Below are positions 1 to 7,383 of a stretch of 13,558 nucleotides of DNA, in pieces. Within the stretch, counting starts at the first letter, position 1, and the number at the start of each line of letters is the position of its first letter. The translations under genes and the position numbers were made by a program. The DNA is from an uncultured Pseudomonadota bacterium (GTDB lineage: Bacteria > Bdellovibrionota_B > Oligoflexia > Oligoflexales > CAILAO01): assembly GCA_903832105.1 (NCBI GenBank), contig CAILAO010000029.1, positions 1-13,558 on the forward strand, given 5' to 3'. The notes under the pieces are model-generated. The model was not told where the DNA came from, made no database searches, and saw only the letters and a program-made list of their open reading frames with translations.

Positions 1-168
1 GGGGTGATGTTCCATTTTGATTGATTTCCTTATTAGTATTGGGTAACTTCGTCGGTCACTGCCCGTTTTTCGAGTGAGCAAGTATTTTTTATGTTATTAG
101 CGACGTAGAGGAACAGATTAGTGCGGTTCTGTTTTGTCACTAGTTTTTTACTGATGTGAGCGAATTAA
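1..168. other. Leader region without a gene
   Basis: No reading frame is open through this stretch; all three forward frames close within the first 25 or so bases. It is AT-rich and lies directly upstream of the first gene of a long co-directional run, so it is where an operon promoter would be expected if the operon starts here. I could not find a convincing -35/-10 pair: TTGTCA at 134-139 has no good -10 partner at normal spacing. The first gene also lacks a clear Shine-Dalgarno sequence. Confidence 0.4.
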
Positions 169-945
169 ATGCAGGCTTTGTTGGAAATACTTAAATCAAA
201 ATTTTGCATCATCCTTACCCTATTTACTTTTGTTCTTCTCGGGGTTTCGTTTGTGGCAAGTTGGAGAGAAGACCACAGAATAGCAAGCATCCTTCAAGAC
301 AAAGGCGCTGCAACGACCTATAGGACCCTAAGGGGTGCATACCAAGGTCCATTGGGTTCTACCAACAGTCAATCTACAGTTGGCAATGCGAAAGTCGAGT
401 CATTCACAACGATAGATTCGAGAGAGGGTGGAAGCGATGTTTGTGTATGCCCAATTTCTAAAATGGTCTTTATTCACAAGAATGGATGCGAGTCGAGATG
501 TCCAAAGTGTCATAGAGACTTTATTAGTGGGATCTATGCGGGTTCGGGTTACCTGAAGACGGCATCTGCATCCGATGCTCAGCTGAAGTTCGTCATAGGA
601 AGTGGAAGTCAACAGAGCCCGATATCTAACGGAAATCGGCAGAACCTGACTTCTGGAAACGCCGGTCAACAGAACGCTCAAACAATTGCCGGGGGACAGC
701 TGAATTCACCTATACCTGACGTACCTAGCTCTGGTGGACAACCCACCGACACTGGGCAACAGAATACAGCGGTTAATACAGCGGCTGCCGGTGGGGGACA
801 ACCTTCTACAGCAGCTCCTGACATCGGACAACAAAATATTCCTCCTGTGAGTGGAGAGACAACAAATCCTGCAACACCCCCAGCTCAAGCGGCTCAGGCA
901 CAGCCTCCTGCAAGCGCTGGCGGTGGAAATATAGGCACGAAGTAA
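169..945 (+). CDS. Membrane-anchored Cys-rich protein with Gln/Pro/Gly-rich tail
   Basis: I do not recognise this family. The 258-residue product has an N-terminal membrane segment (about residues 12-31) and no signal-peptidase site that I can see, so it is probably anchored with the rest outside or in the magnetosome lumen. Residues 92-115 hold a compact cysteine cluster (C92, C94, C107, C111, C114, H115) ending in CPKCH. That formally matches the c-type heme motif CxxCH, but the spacing of the other cysteines and the CPxC knuckle look more like a zinc ribbon, and the Pro-His lead-in of magnetochrome domains is absent. The last 110 residues are low complexity with GQQN and GGQP repeated several times, ending in an Ala/Pro/Gln stretch. 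The protein resembles in plan the five-CPxC protein at 7384: anchor, linker, Cys cluster. It is 28 bases upstream of the MamI-like genes. The start ATG has only a weak ribosome binding site. Confidence 0.75.
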   Translation: MQALLEILKSKFCIILTLFTFVLLGVSFVASWREDHRIASILQDKGAATTYRTLRGAYQGPLGSTNSQSTVGNAKVESFTTIDSREGGSDVCVCPISKMVFIHKNGCESRCPKCHRDFISGIYAGSGYLKTASASDAQLKFVIGSGSQQSPISNGNRQNLTSGNAGQQNAQTIAGGQLNSPIPDVPSSGGQPTDTGQQNTAVNTAAAGGGQPSTAAPDIGQQNIPPVSGETTNPATPPAQAAQAQPPASAGGGNIGTK

Positions 946-973
946 AGGTTTTTAGGAAGAGGTTAAACACCTA

Positions 974-1324
974 ATGGACGAATTGAATAGAAACAAATTT
1001 CACGTGATTTTTGGTATAACAATGCTTCTCCTCGGGGGTTATGGGTTTTATGACGAGTGGTATAACGTCCTTGACTTCTTAACCGGGATTGCAAACGTTG
1101 GGCTTCTCGGTATAGCAGGCCTGCTGTTCTTTTTTGCGGTCTTTAGAGAAAAATATCGAAAGATTAACTATGCGGCTGGGGGCGTTTTCGTTTTAGTTGG
1201 CGCATACGGCTTGTATGACGAGTGGCAAGCGTTTGCCGACTTGTTTTATGGAGTGCTCCCATTCGTATGCATTCTTGTAGGAGCATTGTCGCTAGCGAGC
1301 GGACTTAGACAGTTAAAAACTTAG
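974..1324 (+). CDS. Double MamI-like membrane protein
   Basis: The 116-residue protein is made of two copies of one unit: a membrane helix, a Tyr-Asp-Glu-Trp turn, then a second helix. The turn is GYGFYDEW at 22-29 and AYGLYDEW at 77-84. The single-length protein encoded next (1341) has the matching WGLFDNWYYF motif. MamI proteins are about 70-80 residue two-helix hairpins with a conserved Gly-aromatic-Trp turn and take part in invaginating the inner membrane to form the magnetosome. I infer that this gene is an internally duplicated MamI relative with four membrane helices. An AGGAAGAGG ribosome site at 954-962 lies 11 bases before the ATG. The stop is followed after 16 bases by the next MamI-like start. 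The alternative is an unrelated small membrane protein that only shares a hairpin geometry, but the repeated aromatic/acidic turn argues against that. Confidence 0.65.
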   Translation: MDELNRNKFHVIFGITMLLLGGYGFYDEWYNVLDFLTGIANVGLLGIAGLLFFFAVFREKYRKINYAAGGVFVLVGAYGLYDEWQAFADLFYGVLPFVCILVGALSLASGLRQLKT

Positions 1325-1340
1325 ATCGGAGGATAGGTCT

Positions 1341-1529
1341 ATGACACGCGTTATCTTGGGATTATTCTTGCTTGCATTTGGCATCTGGGGACTTTTTGAT
1401 AATTGGTACTACTTTAAGGATGCCTTCAAGGGGTTTTTGCCACTAGCAATGCTTGCTTTGGCAGCGCTTTCATTTGGTGTTGCGTTTAGAAATGCGAAAC
1501 TTTTCCATAATGGGGTTCAAGATGAATAA
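1341..1529 (+). CDS. mamI: MamI-like magnetosome membrane protein
   Basis: A 62-residue hairpin of two membrane helices around a Gly-Ile-Trp-Gly-Leu-Phe-Asp-Asn-Trp turn (about residues 14-22), then a Phe-Leu-Pro that starts helix two. This is the size and motif layout of MamI, which in Magnetospirillum is needed for magnetosome vesicle formation. A textbook ribosome site, GGAGGA at 1328-1333, lies 7 bases before the ATG. The stop codon (1527-1529) overlaps the likely mamA start at 1522, so translation of the two is probably coupled. Position directly before mamA supports the call. MamI is short and diverges fast, so identity rests on the motif plus context. Confidence 0.7.
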   Translation: MTRVILGLFLLAFGIWGLFDNWYYFKDAFKGFLPLAMLALAALSFGVAFRNAKLFHNGVQDE

Positions 1530-2277
1530 GCATGAGATTGAAGACAACGAACATGATGTTTTGAAAGGTGGTTTAGCTGAGGAGCATCACGGTAGTGATA
1601 GCAATAAGGCTTCTTCAAGCTTTTCATTTGACGACATGAACTATGCCTTACATTCTGCCCTTTTAATTTTGGGAAGAATCATGCAAAGGCTCCTTGATGG
1701 ATATGACAGCCTGTTCGCTATCTCTGAACATGACATGGTAACGCTCCATAAGAATCTCGCCACGCACTATCGAAAAAAAGGAAATTTGGCTAAGGCCATT
1801 GAGTCACTAAAAATCGTAACCGATGCAAATCCTGCTGCCCTCAAAGGAAAACTGGGCTTAACCTTGGCTGAGTACTTCATTCTTAACAACAGTTATGACG
1901 ATGCAAAGCTAATCCTTAGAACTTATATCAAAGCTAATCCAACGTCTTCCGAAGCAATGGTGTTACTTGGCAATATCTTCTTAAAGGAAAATGACATTGA
2001 TAACACCATCAAATGTTATGAAGACTCGCTGAAGTGCAACGGTAAGAACCATTTTGTGCTTTTCCGGCTCGGAACTCTTTATGACAAGAAAAAGGAGCAT
2101 AAAAAGGCAATTGATCTGCTAAAGACTGCGGTAACGCTTGCTCCAGAAGAACTTAAATATCATCAGCACCTCGGATTTATCTATGAATCCATAGGGGATC
2201 ACGCTAACGCGGTGCCCCACTTCAAGAAGGTTATGGAGCTTGAAGGTGAAAAGATGACCCACAAGGTTTCGGGGTAA
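1522..2277 (+). CDS. mamA: MamA, TPR scaffold protein of the magnetosome
   Basis: MamA is a soluble tetratricopeptide protein that self-assembles and coats the cytoplasmic face of magnetosomes. From the ATG at 1522 the product is 251 residues. About residues 72-243 form roughly five TPR units, visible as helix pairs with repeated Gly-Asn/Asp and Ala positions and Pro at the repeat ends (NP at 103, 139; AP at 207). The N-terminal 70 residues are less ordered and carry His/Asp-rich patches, longer than in alphaproteobacterial MamA (about 217 residues). The frame is open further upstream to 1453, but that part overlaps mamI entirely; ATG 1522, with GGGG at 1512-1515 upstream, is the better start, and 1510 is a possible alternative. 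No membrane segment is obvious, as expected. The generic TPR family is certain; the MamA call rests on position between mamI and mamQ. Confidence 0.85.
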   Translation: MNKHEIEDNEHDVLKGGLAEEHHGSDSNKASSSFSFDDMNYALHSALLILGRIMQRLLDGYDSLFAISEHDMVTLHKNLATHYRKKGNLAKAIESLKIVTDANPAALKGKLGLTLAEYFILNNSYDDAKLILRTYIKANPTSSEAMVLLGNIFLKENDIDNTIKCYEDSLKCNGKNHFVLFRLGTLYDKKKEHKKAIDLLKTAVTLAPEELKYHQHLGFIYESIGDHANAVPHFKKVMELEGEKMTHKVSG

Positions 2278-2284
2278 TGTAACC

Positions 2285-3037
2285 ATGAGCGAAACTAATT
2301 ACATCATCACGAAAGTGTTTGGCGCTGAACTGTTGGAAAAAAAGCCAAACAGCTTTCTTGACAAGCTGCGACAAAAAACAAGGACGATCAGGATTAGGCG
2401 GGATGAAGATGGCAATGTCGTAGAAAGTAGAATGAATCATTCTACCAAGCAGTTTTTGATTTATGGTGGCGCTACTTTTATTATTTTACTTCATGCTTTG
2501 GGTATCTATTATTACAACAAGATGTGGGTTCTTCAGTTCGATGTAGCGGCCGCTGAAAGTGAGGTTCAGACGAGGTTACAGGAGAGGCATGATTTATCCG
2601 AAAACCTTACAAAGATCGTGACGGGCTACGCCAAGCATGAAGAAAAAATCATGGTGGATGTCTTAGCTTCCAGAGGCGTCCCGCTCAATCCCGAATCTAT
2701 GCCTGAGTCGATGAAGAAAATGGGGCAGATGTTATTGGGAGAAGGTTTTTCCGCAAAAACTTTACCAAAAGACCTTGTATCAAAAATGTTAGCTTTGGCT
2801 GAACAGTATCCTGACTTAAAGTTAAGCCAGAATTTTCTGAAGGTGACTGATGCCATCGTCGAGATAGAAAAGGCAATTACGTTAGCTCGCATCAAACATA
2901 TCAATGCTACGAATCAATTTACGACGATCCTGACGACTTTTCCAAGTAACCTTTTTGGCAGACTGTTTGGATTTAAACCAAACCCGTTTTTTAAGGCAAC
3001 CGATGAAGCAGAAAATTTCAAACCTATCGATTATTAG
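2285..3037 (+). CDS. mamQ: MamQ, LemA-family magnetosome protein
   Basis: The 250-residue product has a basic cytoplasmic N-terminus of about 55 residues, one membrane helix (about 57-76), then a LemA-type helical domain. LemA hallmarks are clear: a Tyr-Asn-like entry (YYYNKM, 75-80), the RLQERHDLSENL block at 97-108, GYAKHE at 114-119, a YPDLKLSQNF block at 175-184 and, near the end, FPSNLFGRLFGF (219-230) followed by FFKA. MamQ is the LemA-like protein needed for magnetosome membrane formation in Magnetospirillum. The N-terminal extension before the membrane helix is longer than usual for LemA proteins. It starts 7 bases after the mamA stop with GGGG at 2271-2274 as a weak ribosome site. 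Order A-Q matches the mamPAQRB block of alphaproteobacteria. Confidence 0.9.
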   Translation: MSETNYIITKVFGAELLEKKPNSFLDKLRQKTRTIRIRRDEDGNVVESRMNHSTKQFLIYGGATFIILLHALGIYYYNKMWVLQFDVAAAESEVQTRLQERHDLSENLTKIVTGYAKHEEKIMVDVLASRGVPLNPESMPESMKKMGQMLLGEGFSAKTLPKDLVSKMLALAEQYPDLKLSQNFLKVTDAIVEIEKAITLARIKHINATNQFTTILTTFPSNLFGRLFGFKPNPFFKATDEAENFKPIDY

Positions 3038-3476
3038 AAATTACTATTTAGTAATTATCGTGTTCATACTGGCGTGCATATATGCCTGGTTTTCTGCCTA
3101 TAACTCCGCCACGATAACCGGAAATCTGTGTGGGGTCTTCTTCCTCCTGGGGAATACCTACGTACCGGTAAAACGTCTTAGGTACTGGATAACCAGGAAA
3201 GATATTTCTGAAGAGATGAATATGCTGCTGGGTTTCCATTGCTTGCTTAATATTACTGCTTTTTTTTTATGTGTCCTTCATTGCTACCTGTCCAACTGGG
3301 TGAATATATGGCTCAAAGCCTCGACGGTTCTTATGGGTTGGCTGGTTCTCGGTGGATTTTTCTTAAAGTATAAGTATTCACCGTTGATCAAGAAGGGCGT
3401 TTATTTTTTGCATTCTCAGCAGTTTGTGTTTTTAGTTTTGATCTATTGTTTGCTGAAAGGCCATTACGTTATTTAA
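3003..3476 (+). CDS. Four-histidine membrane protein, possibly b-heme binding
   Basis: I do not recognise a named family. ATG 3003 overlaps the end of mamQ by 35 bases in another frame; the frame is open back to 2955, but those extra codons lie wholly inside mamQ. The 157-residue product has about five hydrophobic segments (near 13-33, 38-56, 76-96, 103-122 and 138-152). Four histidines sit in or next to these helices: H79 and H93 in the third (14 apart) and H137 and H154 bracketing the last (17 apart). Paired histidines about one helix face apart in two helices are the pattern of membrane di-heme b cytochromes and of ferric-reductase-like domains, such as that reported in magnetosome protein MamZ. 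Heme binding is therefore an inference, and the 17-residue spacing is not ideal. The gene sits between mamQ and mamB, where alphaproteobacteria have mamR, to which it shows no evident likeness. Confidence 0.6.
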   Translation: MKQKISNLSIIRNYYLVIIVFILACIYAWFSAYNSATITGNLCGVFFLLGNTYVPVKRLRYWITRKDISEEMNMLLGFHCLLNITAFFLCVLHCYLSNWVNIWLKASTVLMGWLVLGGFFLKYKYSPLIKKGVYFLHSQQFVFLVLIYCLLKGHYVI

Positions 3477-3495
3477 ACGGAGAGTCGTCCGAAAG

Positions 3496-4407
3496 GTGCA
3501 AAAGGATACCACAGTAAAGCTGTTAAGTGACAAGTGCGAAGCATGTGTCAGATCCGTTGGGTTTATCTCCGTCGGTGGTAATTTATCCATTGCATTCATT
3601 AAGGTTTTTTTGGGATTAATTGGCGGGAGTCATGCCCTTTTTGCTGATGGTATACACTCGTTTGCTGATGCTGGCTGTTCTGTGGCCATGGTTATCAGTC
3701 TTCGAATCACAAAAAAACCCCATGACACCCAATATCCTTACGGCTACCACAAGGTTGAGTTTATCACTGCCGCCGCTATGTATGGCGTTCTCTTTGTGGT
3801 GGGTATCGCTATTTTTATAAGTGGAGTTCACCATATTCTTCACCATGTGAGGGTTTGCCCCGATCTGGTGACAATTATTGGTGGACTTATTTCGCTCGTC
3901 GTCAATGAGATGATAGCCAGGCAATGCTTCTGCTGTGGTCATCTGGTCAATAGCCCATCCATGATTGCTAATGCCCACGAGTGTAGATCCGACGCATGGG
4001 CCTCGGCTGCCGTACTCGCGGGAATAATCGGTGCAAGATTAGGTTGGAGCTGTTTGGACCCATTTGCGGCCATTCTCGTTAGCATTCTTATTTTTGAGCT
4101 TTGTATTAAGCACCTCATTCGTTGTGGAAAAGGTCTTTTGGATCATTCTTTGGGATCGCAAGAAATAGGGTTGATCACGTCGGAAATCTTTAAATACCCG
4201 GGCTTTAAAGTAAGAAGAATGAGAACAAGAGAGCTGGGCCAAGAGGTAGCCGTTGAAATTGACTTGGAAGTCGATCGGAACAGTCAATTGAAGGACTTGG
4301 AAGTCGTTCGGAGCAAGTTGAAAAAAAGCATTCTGCAATCCCTTGGAAGGCTTGGTGAGGTCACTATTTACTTCACTCCACAAAGGGGGAGTTCGCAGTT
4401 GACCTGA
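3496..4407 (+). CDS. mamB: MamB-type cation diffusion facilitator (iron transporter)
   Basis: A 303-residue cation diffusion facilitator with an N-terminal CxxC (C14, C17) typical of MamB and MamM, six predicted helices, YPYGYHKVEF (80-89), NSPSMIANA (152-160), GLLDHS (213-218) and a C-terminal cytoplasmic domain from about 225. The first metal-site pair is intact (H54, D58); at the second pair E162 occupies the usual His position, with D166 kept. MamB and MamM move iron into the magnetosome. Parts of the N-terminal half look MamM-like, the region around 152-180 and the C-terminus look MamB-like; I chose mamB because of the order A-Q-x-B, with the second CDF gene lying next to mamN. Start is GTG at 3496; GGAGAG at 3479-3484 is the nearest ribosome site. 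Extra His (112, 113, 116, 117) and Cys (144, 146, 147) clusters flank the fourth helix. Confidence 0.85.
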   Translation: MQKDTTVKLLSDKCEACVRSVGFISVGGNLSIAFIKVFLGLIGGSHALFADGIHSFADAGCSVAMVISLRITKKPHDTQYPYGYHKVEFITAAAMYGVLFVVGIAIFISGVHHILHHVRVCPDLVTIIGGLISLVVNEMIARQCFCCGHLVNSPSMIANAHECRSDAWASAAVLAGIIGARLGWSCLDPFAAILVSILIFELCIKHLIRCGKGLLDHSLGSQEIGLITSEIFKYPGFKVRRMRTRELGQEVAVEIDLEVDRNSQLKDLEVVRSKLKKSILQSLGRLGEVTIYFTPQRGSSQLT

Positions 4408-4435
4408 AAATTTCGGGGAGCGGTGGAAAGAAACT

Positions 4436-5863
4436 ATGGAAAACAAGGAATTTTGCATTAGAGACCATAAACTGTTGATTATTGCTGTCGTGGCAATCTT
4501 GATTGTGGTTATTATATGGGCCGTTTATCAGCAGATTTACCAACCCGCAAGTGGTTGCATGGCTGGCAATCGAGCTTTCGCGCAACGCGTTGCAGCCCCA
4601 GCCGCAAATGGAATGATTCCCATCAGCATCGGGCAAGCAGTGCCACATGCCAATTATGGTAACAATTGCATGCAGTGTCATGTTCTGAATGGAACAGACC
4701 AGAAACCTGCAATCAATGCGATGCCAATCACTACTACGGCTACGATGCCACACCCCTACTGGGGGGAATGTTCAAAATGCCATAAGATTTTGCCATGCCC
4801 AGGAGGAGGACAGGGACGTAATGTTGCTCTCACTACTGGGGCGGTGTCAGGACGAAATCTGATGGGCGCCGAGCTTTTGACAGTTACACCGGAATTGGCG
4901 GCACAGTATAAAATGCCTACAAAAGGGGGGGTGCTCGTCAATGTGGTCGAAAGAGGATCCACTGCCGAGACTGCTGGCTTTCAACAAGGCGACATTATTA
5001 TCTCTATCGATAATCAGACCGTAGATCATGTGTCCACTTTGACCGGTTTTCTCCTCACAAAAGTTGATGGTGACAAATTGAAGTTCAAGGTGATGAGGGA
5101 TGGAGGAAAAACCCTCAATATCAAGATGACGTTTTCTACAGCGGATTTTGGAGGAACGATTGGAACGGATAGCATTGGAATCTTGGCTGCTTCGAGTGAT
5201 ATCAATGGGCCAGTTGCTTACAGCCTTAACAATGCAACTTACTTAATTGTATACAACGTAGCAAACGATACCTTTGAAAGCATAAGAAACCCAAACAGGG
5301 GGCTGACGAATAGCGAAGTATCTGACTGGATAAAAACTAAAAATGTCGGCGCAGTGGTCGTGGGCAATCTTAGCGATACCGATCTGCAAAATTTAGCCAA
5401 CTCAAACGTCAAAGTCTACTCTGGTGTTTTTGGTAATGTGAAGGATGCTGTCATCCTTTTTAAGCAGGGTAATCTCGTTGAAAACCAGAGTGCCACTGCT
5501 TCTCAAGTAGGGATCAACTTACGGGATATTAATACGATCGCTATCCCTGCTAATTATCCGGATCCTTCGGCCAACGTGGCCACAAATTTTGCCACGGCTA
5601 AATACTTTATTGTGGTGGAGCTTGATCAGAACAAATATGAGGTCAAGACTAACCCCACTTACAACGATATGAGTGCTGGAGGAATTCGATCGACACATTT
5701 TCTGGTCGATGAACAGGTTGATGCCGTAGTTGCAAGCAGCGTTGAGATTAATGCGTTAACGGAAATGAAGAACCTCAATATGCATTTTGCGAGATGTGGA
5801 AATTCAACCGTGGGCGACGCAATCATGGCCTTCAAGAATGGAAAACTGAGGTTGGAATTTTGA
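4436..5863 (+). CDS. MamP/MamE-like magnetochrome-PDZ protein with two NifX-like domains
   Basis: A 475-residue protein. Order of parts: membrane anchor (about 13-34); magnetochrome 1 with PHANYG then CMQCH at 78-82; magnetochrome 2 with PHPYWG then CSKCH at 112-116; one PDZ domain (about 138-233, with GGVLV and AGFQQGDIIISI); then two domains of the dinitrogenase FeMo-cofactor (NifX/NafY) family at about 246-346 and 366-475. Magnetochromes are c-type mono-heme modules found in MamE, MamP, MamT and MamX; in MamP they serve iron oxidation. Alphaproteobacterial MamP has PDZ before the magnetochromes, whereas here they come first, as in MamE but without its trypsin-like domain. The NifX-like folds are clear from the strand-helix pattern, but the histidine-containing loop common in that family is replaced (SLNNATY; NFATAKY). 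ATG 4436 has GGTGG at 4422-4426. It follows mamB by 28 bases. A mamP-equivalent role in iron redox control is likely. Confidence 0.85.
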   Translation: MENKEFCIRDHKLLIIAVVAILIVVIIWAVYQQIYQPASGCMAGNRAFAQRVAAPAANGMIPISIGQAVPHANYGNNCMQCHVLNGTDQKPAINAMPITTTATMPHPYWGECSKCHKILPCPGGGQGRNVALTTGAVSGRNLMGAELLTVTPELAAQYKMPTKGGVLVNVVERGSTAETAGFQQGDIIISIDNQTVDHVSTLTGFLLTKVDGDKLKFKVMRDGGKTLNIKMTFSTADFGGTIGTDSIGILAASSDINGPVAYSLNNATYLIVYNVANDTFESIRNPNRGLTNSEVSDWIKTKNVGAVVVGNLSDTDLQNLANSNVKVYSGVFGNVKDAVILFKQGNLVENQSATASQVGINLRDINTIAIPANYPDPSANVATNFATAKYFIVVELDQNKYEVKTNPTYNDMSAGGIRSTHFLVDEQVDAVVASSVEINALTEMKNLNMHFARCGNSTVGDAIMAFKNGKLRLEF

Positions 5864-5866
5864 CGT

Positions 5867-7378
5867 ATGGATAAGACTTATTTTGTAATTTGTAAAGAGA
5901 CCAAAACGATGATGACCCTGCTGGGGATTCTCGTTGTCGTAGCTGCTTTATTTGTCATTTTTGGGTGGGGACAATCACCTAATACGGTCGGAAGACAATC
6001 CCCCCAATTTCCTATCAGCACGTCTGTTGGCGCTCAGGTTACTAACATAGATAGATGGAATCAGGATGCTTTAGGACTTAAAAATAGGACTGGCGTCATC
6101 ATATATTCTGTCACGACTGGCAGCGTTGCCGACCAAGCTGGATTACAACATAACGATGTCGTCTACAACATGGCCAATAGCGAAATAGAGAACACCGGTG
6201 ATTTCAGGGAGATGACGAACTCGCTTGTTTCAGGGAAGAAATATGAGATCAGAATTTATCGTGCTGGAAGAAAGCAACGTCTTAACTTCGTGTATACCCC
6301 CGCGCCAACCGCACAAGGTGTCGCTGCCGTAACGAAAGAGACGGTGACGTGGATGGGCGCTGATGTACAAAACATCGACCCACTCCTTCAGAAACATTTC
6401 GGGTTTACGAGTTCGGACGGCGCCATTGTGAGTTTCGTAGAGCCAAAAACACCTGCCGATGCTGCTGGAATGCAGCAAGGAGACGTGATTCTGGAATTTG
6501 ACGGGCGGAGGGTCAAACACATTTCCGATCTTCAACGCTTTATTCAGTCAAGACAGCCAGGAGAGAAGGTTCAGATTTCTCTTCTTAGAGGTGGGGGGGC
6601 AGGAAGGATTATCACGCCTTTTGTAATTTTGACGAGCAAGCCGCTTAAAGTCGAACAGAAGCCAGCTTATTTACCTCCTCCATCGGTTGAAGTTGAGGCT
6701 ACATGGATCGGTTTAACGCTGGAGCCTATTACTAGGGTGGAAGCGAAAGATCTCGGTCTTTCCCCTGGCCAAAGCGGCATGGTCATCGAAGCAATCACAA
6801 AGGATTCTCCCGGGGCTAAAGCTGGTATGAGAATTGAAGACGTGATTTTGAGTGTCAATGGAAAACAGATCAAGGGTCTGCAAACATTTGAGGCCAGCGC
6901 GGGAAATGCTGAGGGTGCGGTTCTTGATGTGCTTAGAGGAGGCAGACGTCTTTATGTGACTATTCCTCCTCCGAAACCGTTTATCCAGAAAAACGCAGGT
7001 AATCTAAGACAGGTTGCCATGCAGGATCCATCGCAAAGACTTGTTGCCGTGGGTTCTTATGGAACAGATTTGTTCGCTCAAGTCTACCCAACGTTTGAAA
7101 AAGCACCATACATCTTGATCTATAACCCCAGCAATGCGTCGTTGGAGGCTATCAAGAATCCTGACCTATCAAATCCCGACGTAGTCTGTCGCTTGGTTAT
7201 CCAGAGGGGCGCAGGTGTGGTGCTTACCGGCAATATCGACACCAATTGTCAATTACTATTTGCATCGGAAAATATCACGGTTTATCCGGGAGTATTTGGT
7301 TATTTGTATAATGCCATCAAAATGTACAAGAGCGGGCAGTTGGTGGCAAGTAATGTTGACGTAAGTCAAGGGCCATAA
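5867..7378 (+). CDS. Membrane-anchored triple-PDZ protein with C-terminal NifX-like domain
   Basis: A 503-residue protein with an N-terminal membrane helix (about 16-33), then three PDZ domains at about 55-143, 160-255 and 277-366, each with the HtrA-type pattern G-V/A-I-V ... A-G-hydrophobic-x-x-x-D-V-I/V. A C-terminal NifX-like domain (about 391-494) matches those of the preceding gene, including a shared ENITVYPGVFGYL-type segment (compare VKVYSGVFG there). There is no protease domain upstream of the PDZs and no CxxCH, so it cannot be a catalytic MamE. It may be a scaffold or a MamE relative that lost its protease. The gene starts 3 bases after the previous stop with no clear ribosome site, which suggests translational coupling. 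The lumen or periplasm is the expected location of the PDZ and NifX-like parts. Confidence 0.85.
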   Translation: MDKTYFVICKETKTMMTLLGILVVVAALFVIFGWGQSPNTVGRQSPQFPISTSVGAQVTNIDRWNQDALGLKNRTGVIIYSVTTGSVADQAGLQHNDVVYNMANSEIENTGDFREMTNSLVSGKKYEIRIYRAGRKQRLNFVYTPAPTAQGVAAVTKETVTWMGADVQNIDPLLQKHFGFTSSDGAIVSFVEPKTPADAAGMQQGDVILEFDGRRVKHISDLQRFIQSRQPGEKVQISLLRGGGAGRIITPFVILTSKPLKVEQKPAYLPPPSVEVEATWIGLTLEPITRVEAKDLGLSPGQSGMVIEAITKDSPGAKAGMRIEDVILSVNGKQIKGLQTFEASAGNAEGAVLDVLRGGRRLYVTIPPPKPFIQKNAGNLRQVAMQDPSQRLVAVGSYGTDLFAQVYPTFEKAPYILIYNPSNASLEAIKNPDLSNPDVVCRLVIQRGAGVVLTGNIDTNCQLLFASENITVYPGVFGYLYNAIKMYKSGQLVASNVDVSQGP

Positions 7379-7383
7379 GATCG

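Noticed and set aside
134..168. Possible promoter with TTGTCA as -35
   Set aside because: No acceptable -10 at 16-18 bases; not enough to call.
493..516. Magnetochrome domain in the first gene (CPKCH)
   Set aside because: The Pro-His and Gly lead-in seen in true magnetochromes is absent and the cysteine spacing suggests a zinc ribbon, so it is reported only as a formal CxxCH.
400..681. Minus-strand open frame inside the first gene
   Set aside because: It has no family features, and the forward frame has a clear membrane anchor and Cys cluster. The whole cluster is on the + strand.
3616..3978. Minus-strand 120-codon frame inside mamB
   Set aside because: It lies antisense to a conserved CDF core and shows no motif; it is a shadow of the forward gene.
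5867..7378. MamE protease
   Set aside because: There is no trypsin-like domain and no His-Asp-Ser triad region before the PDZ domains; the N-terminus goes from the membrane helix straight to PDZ1.
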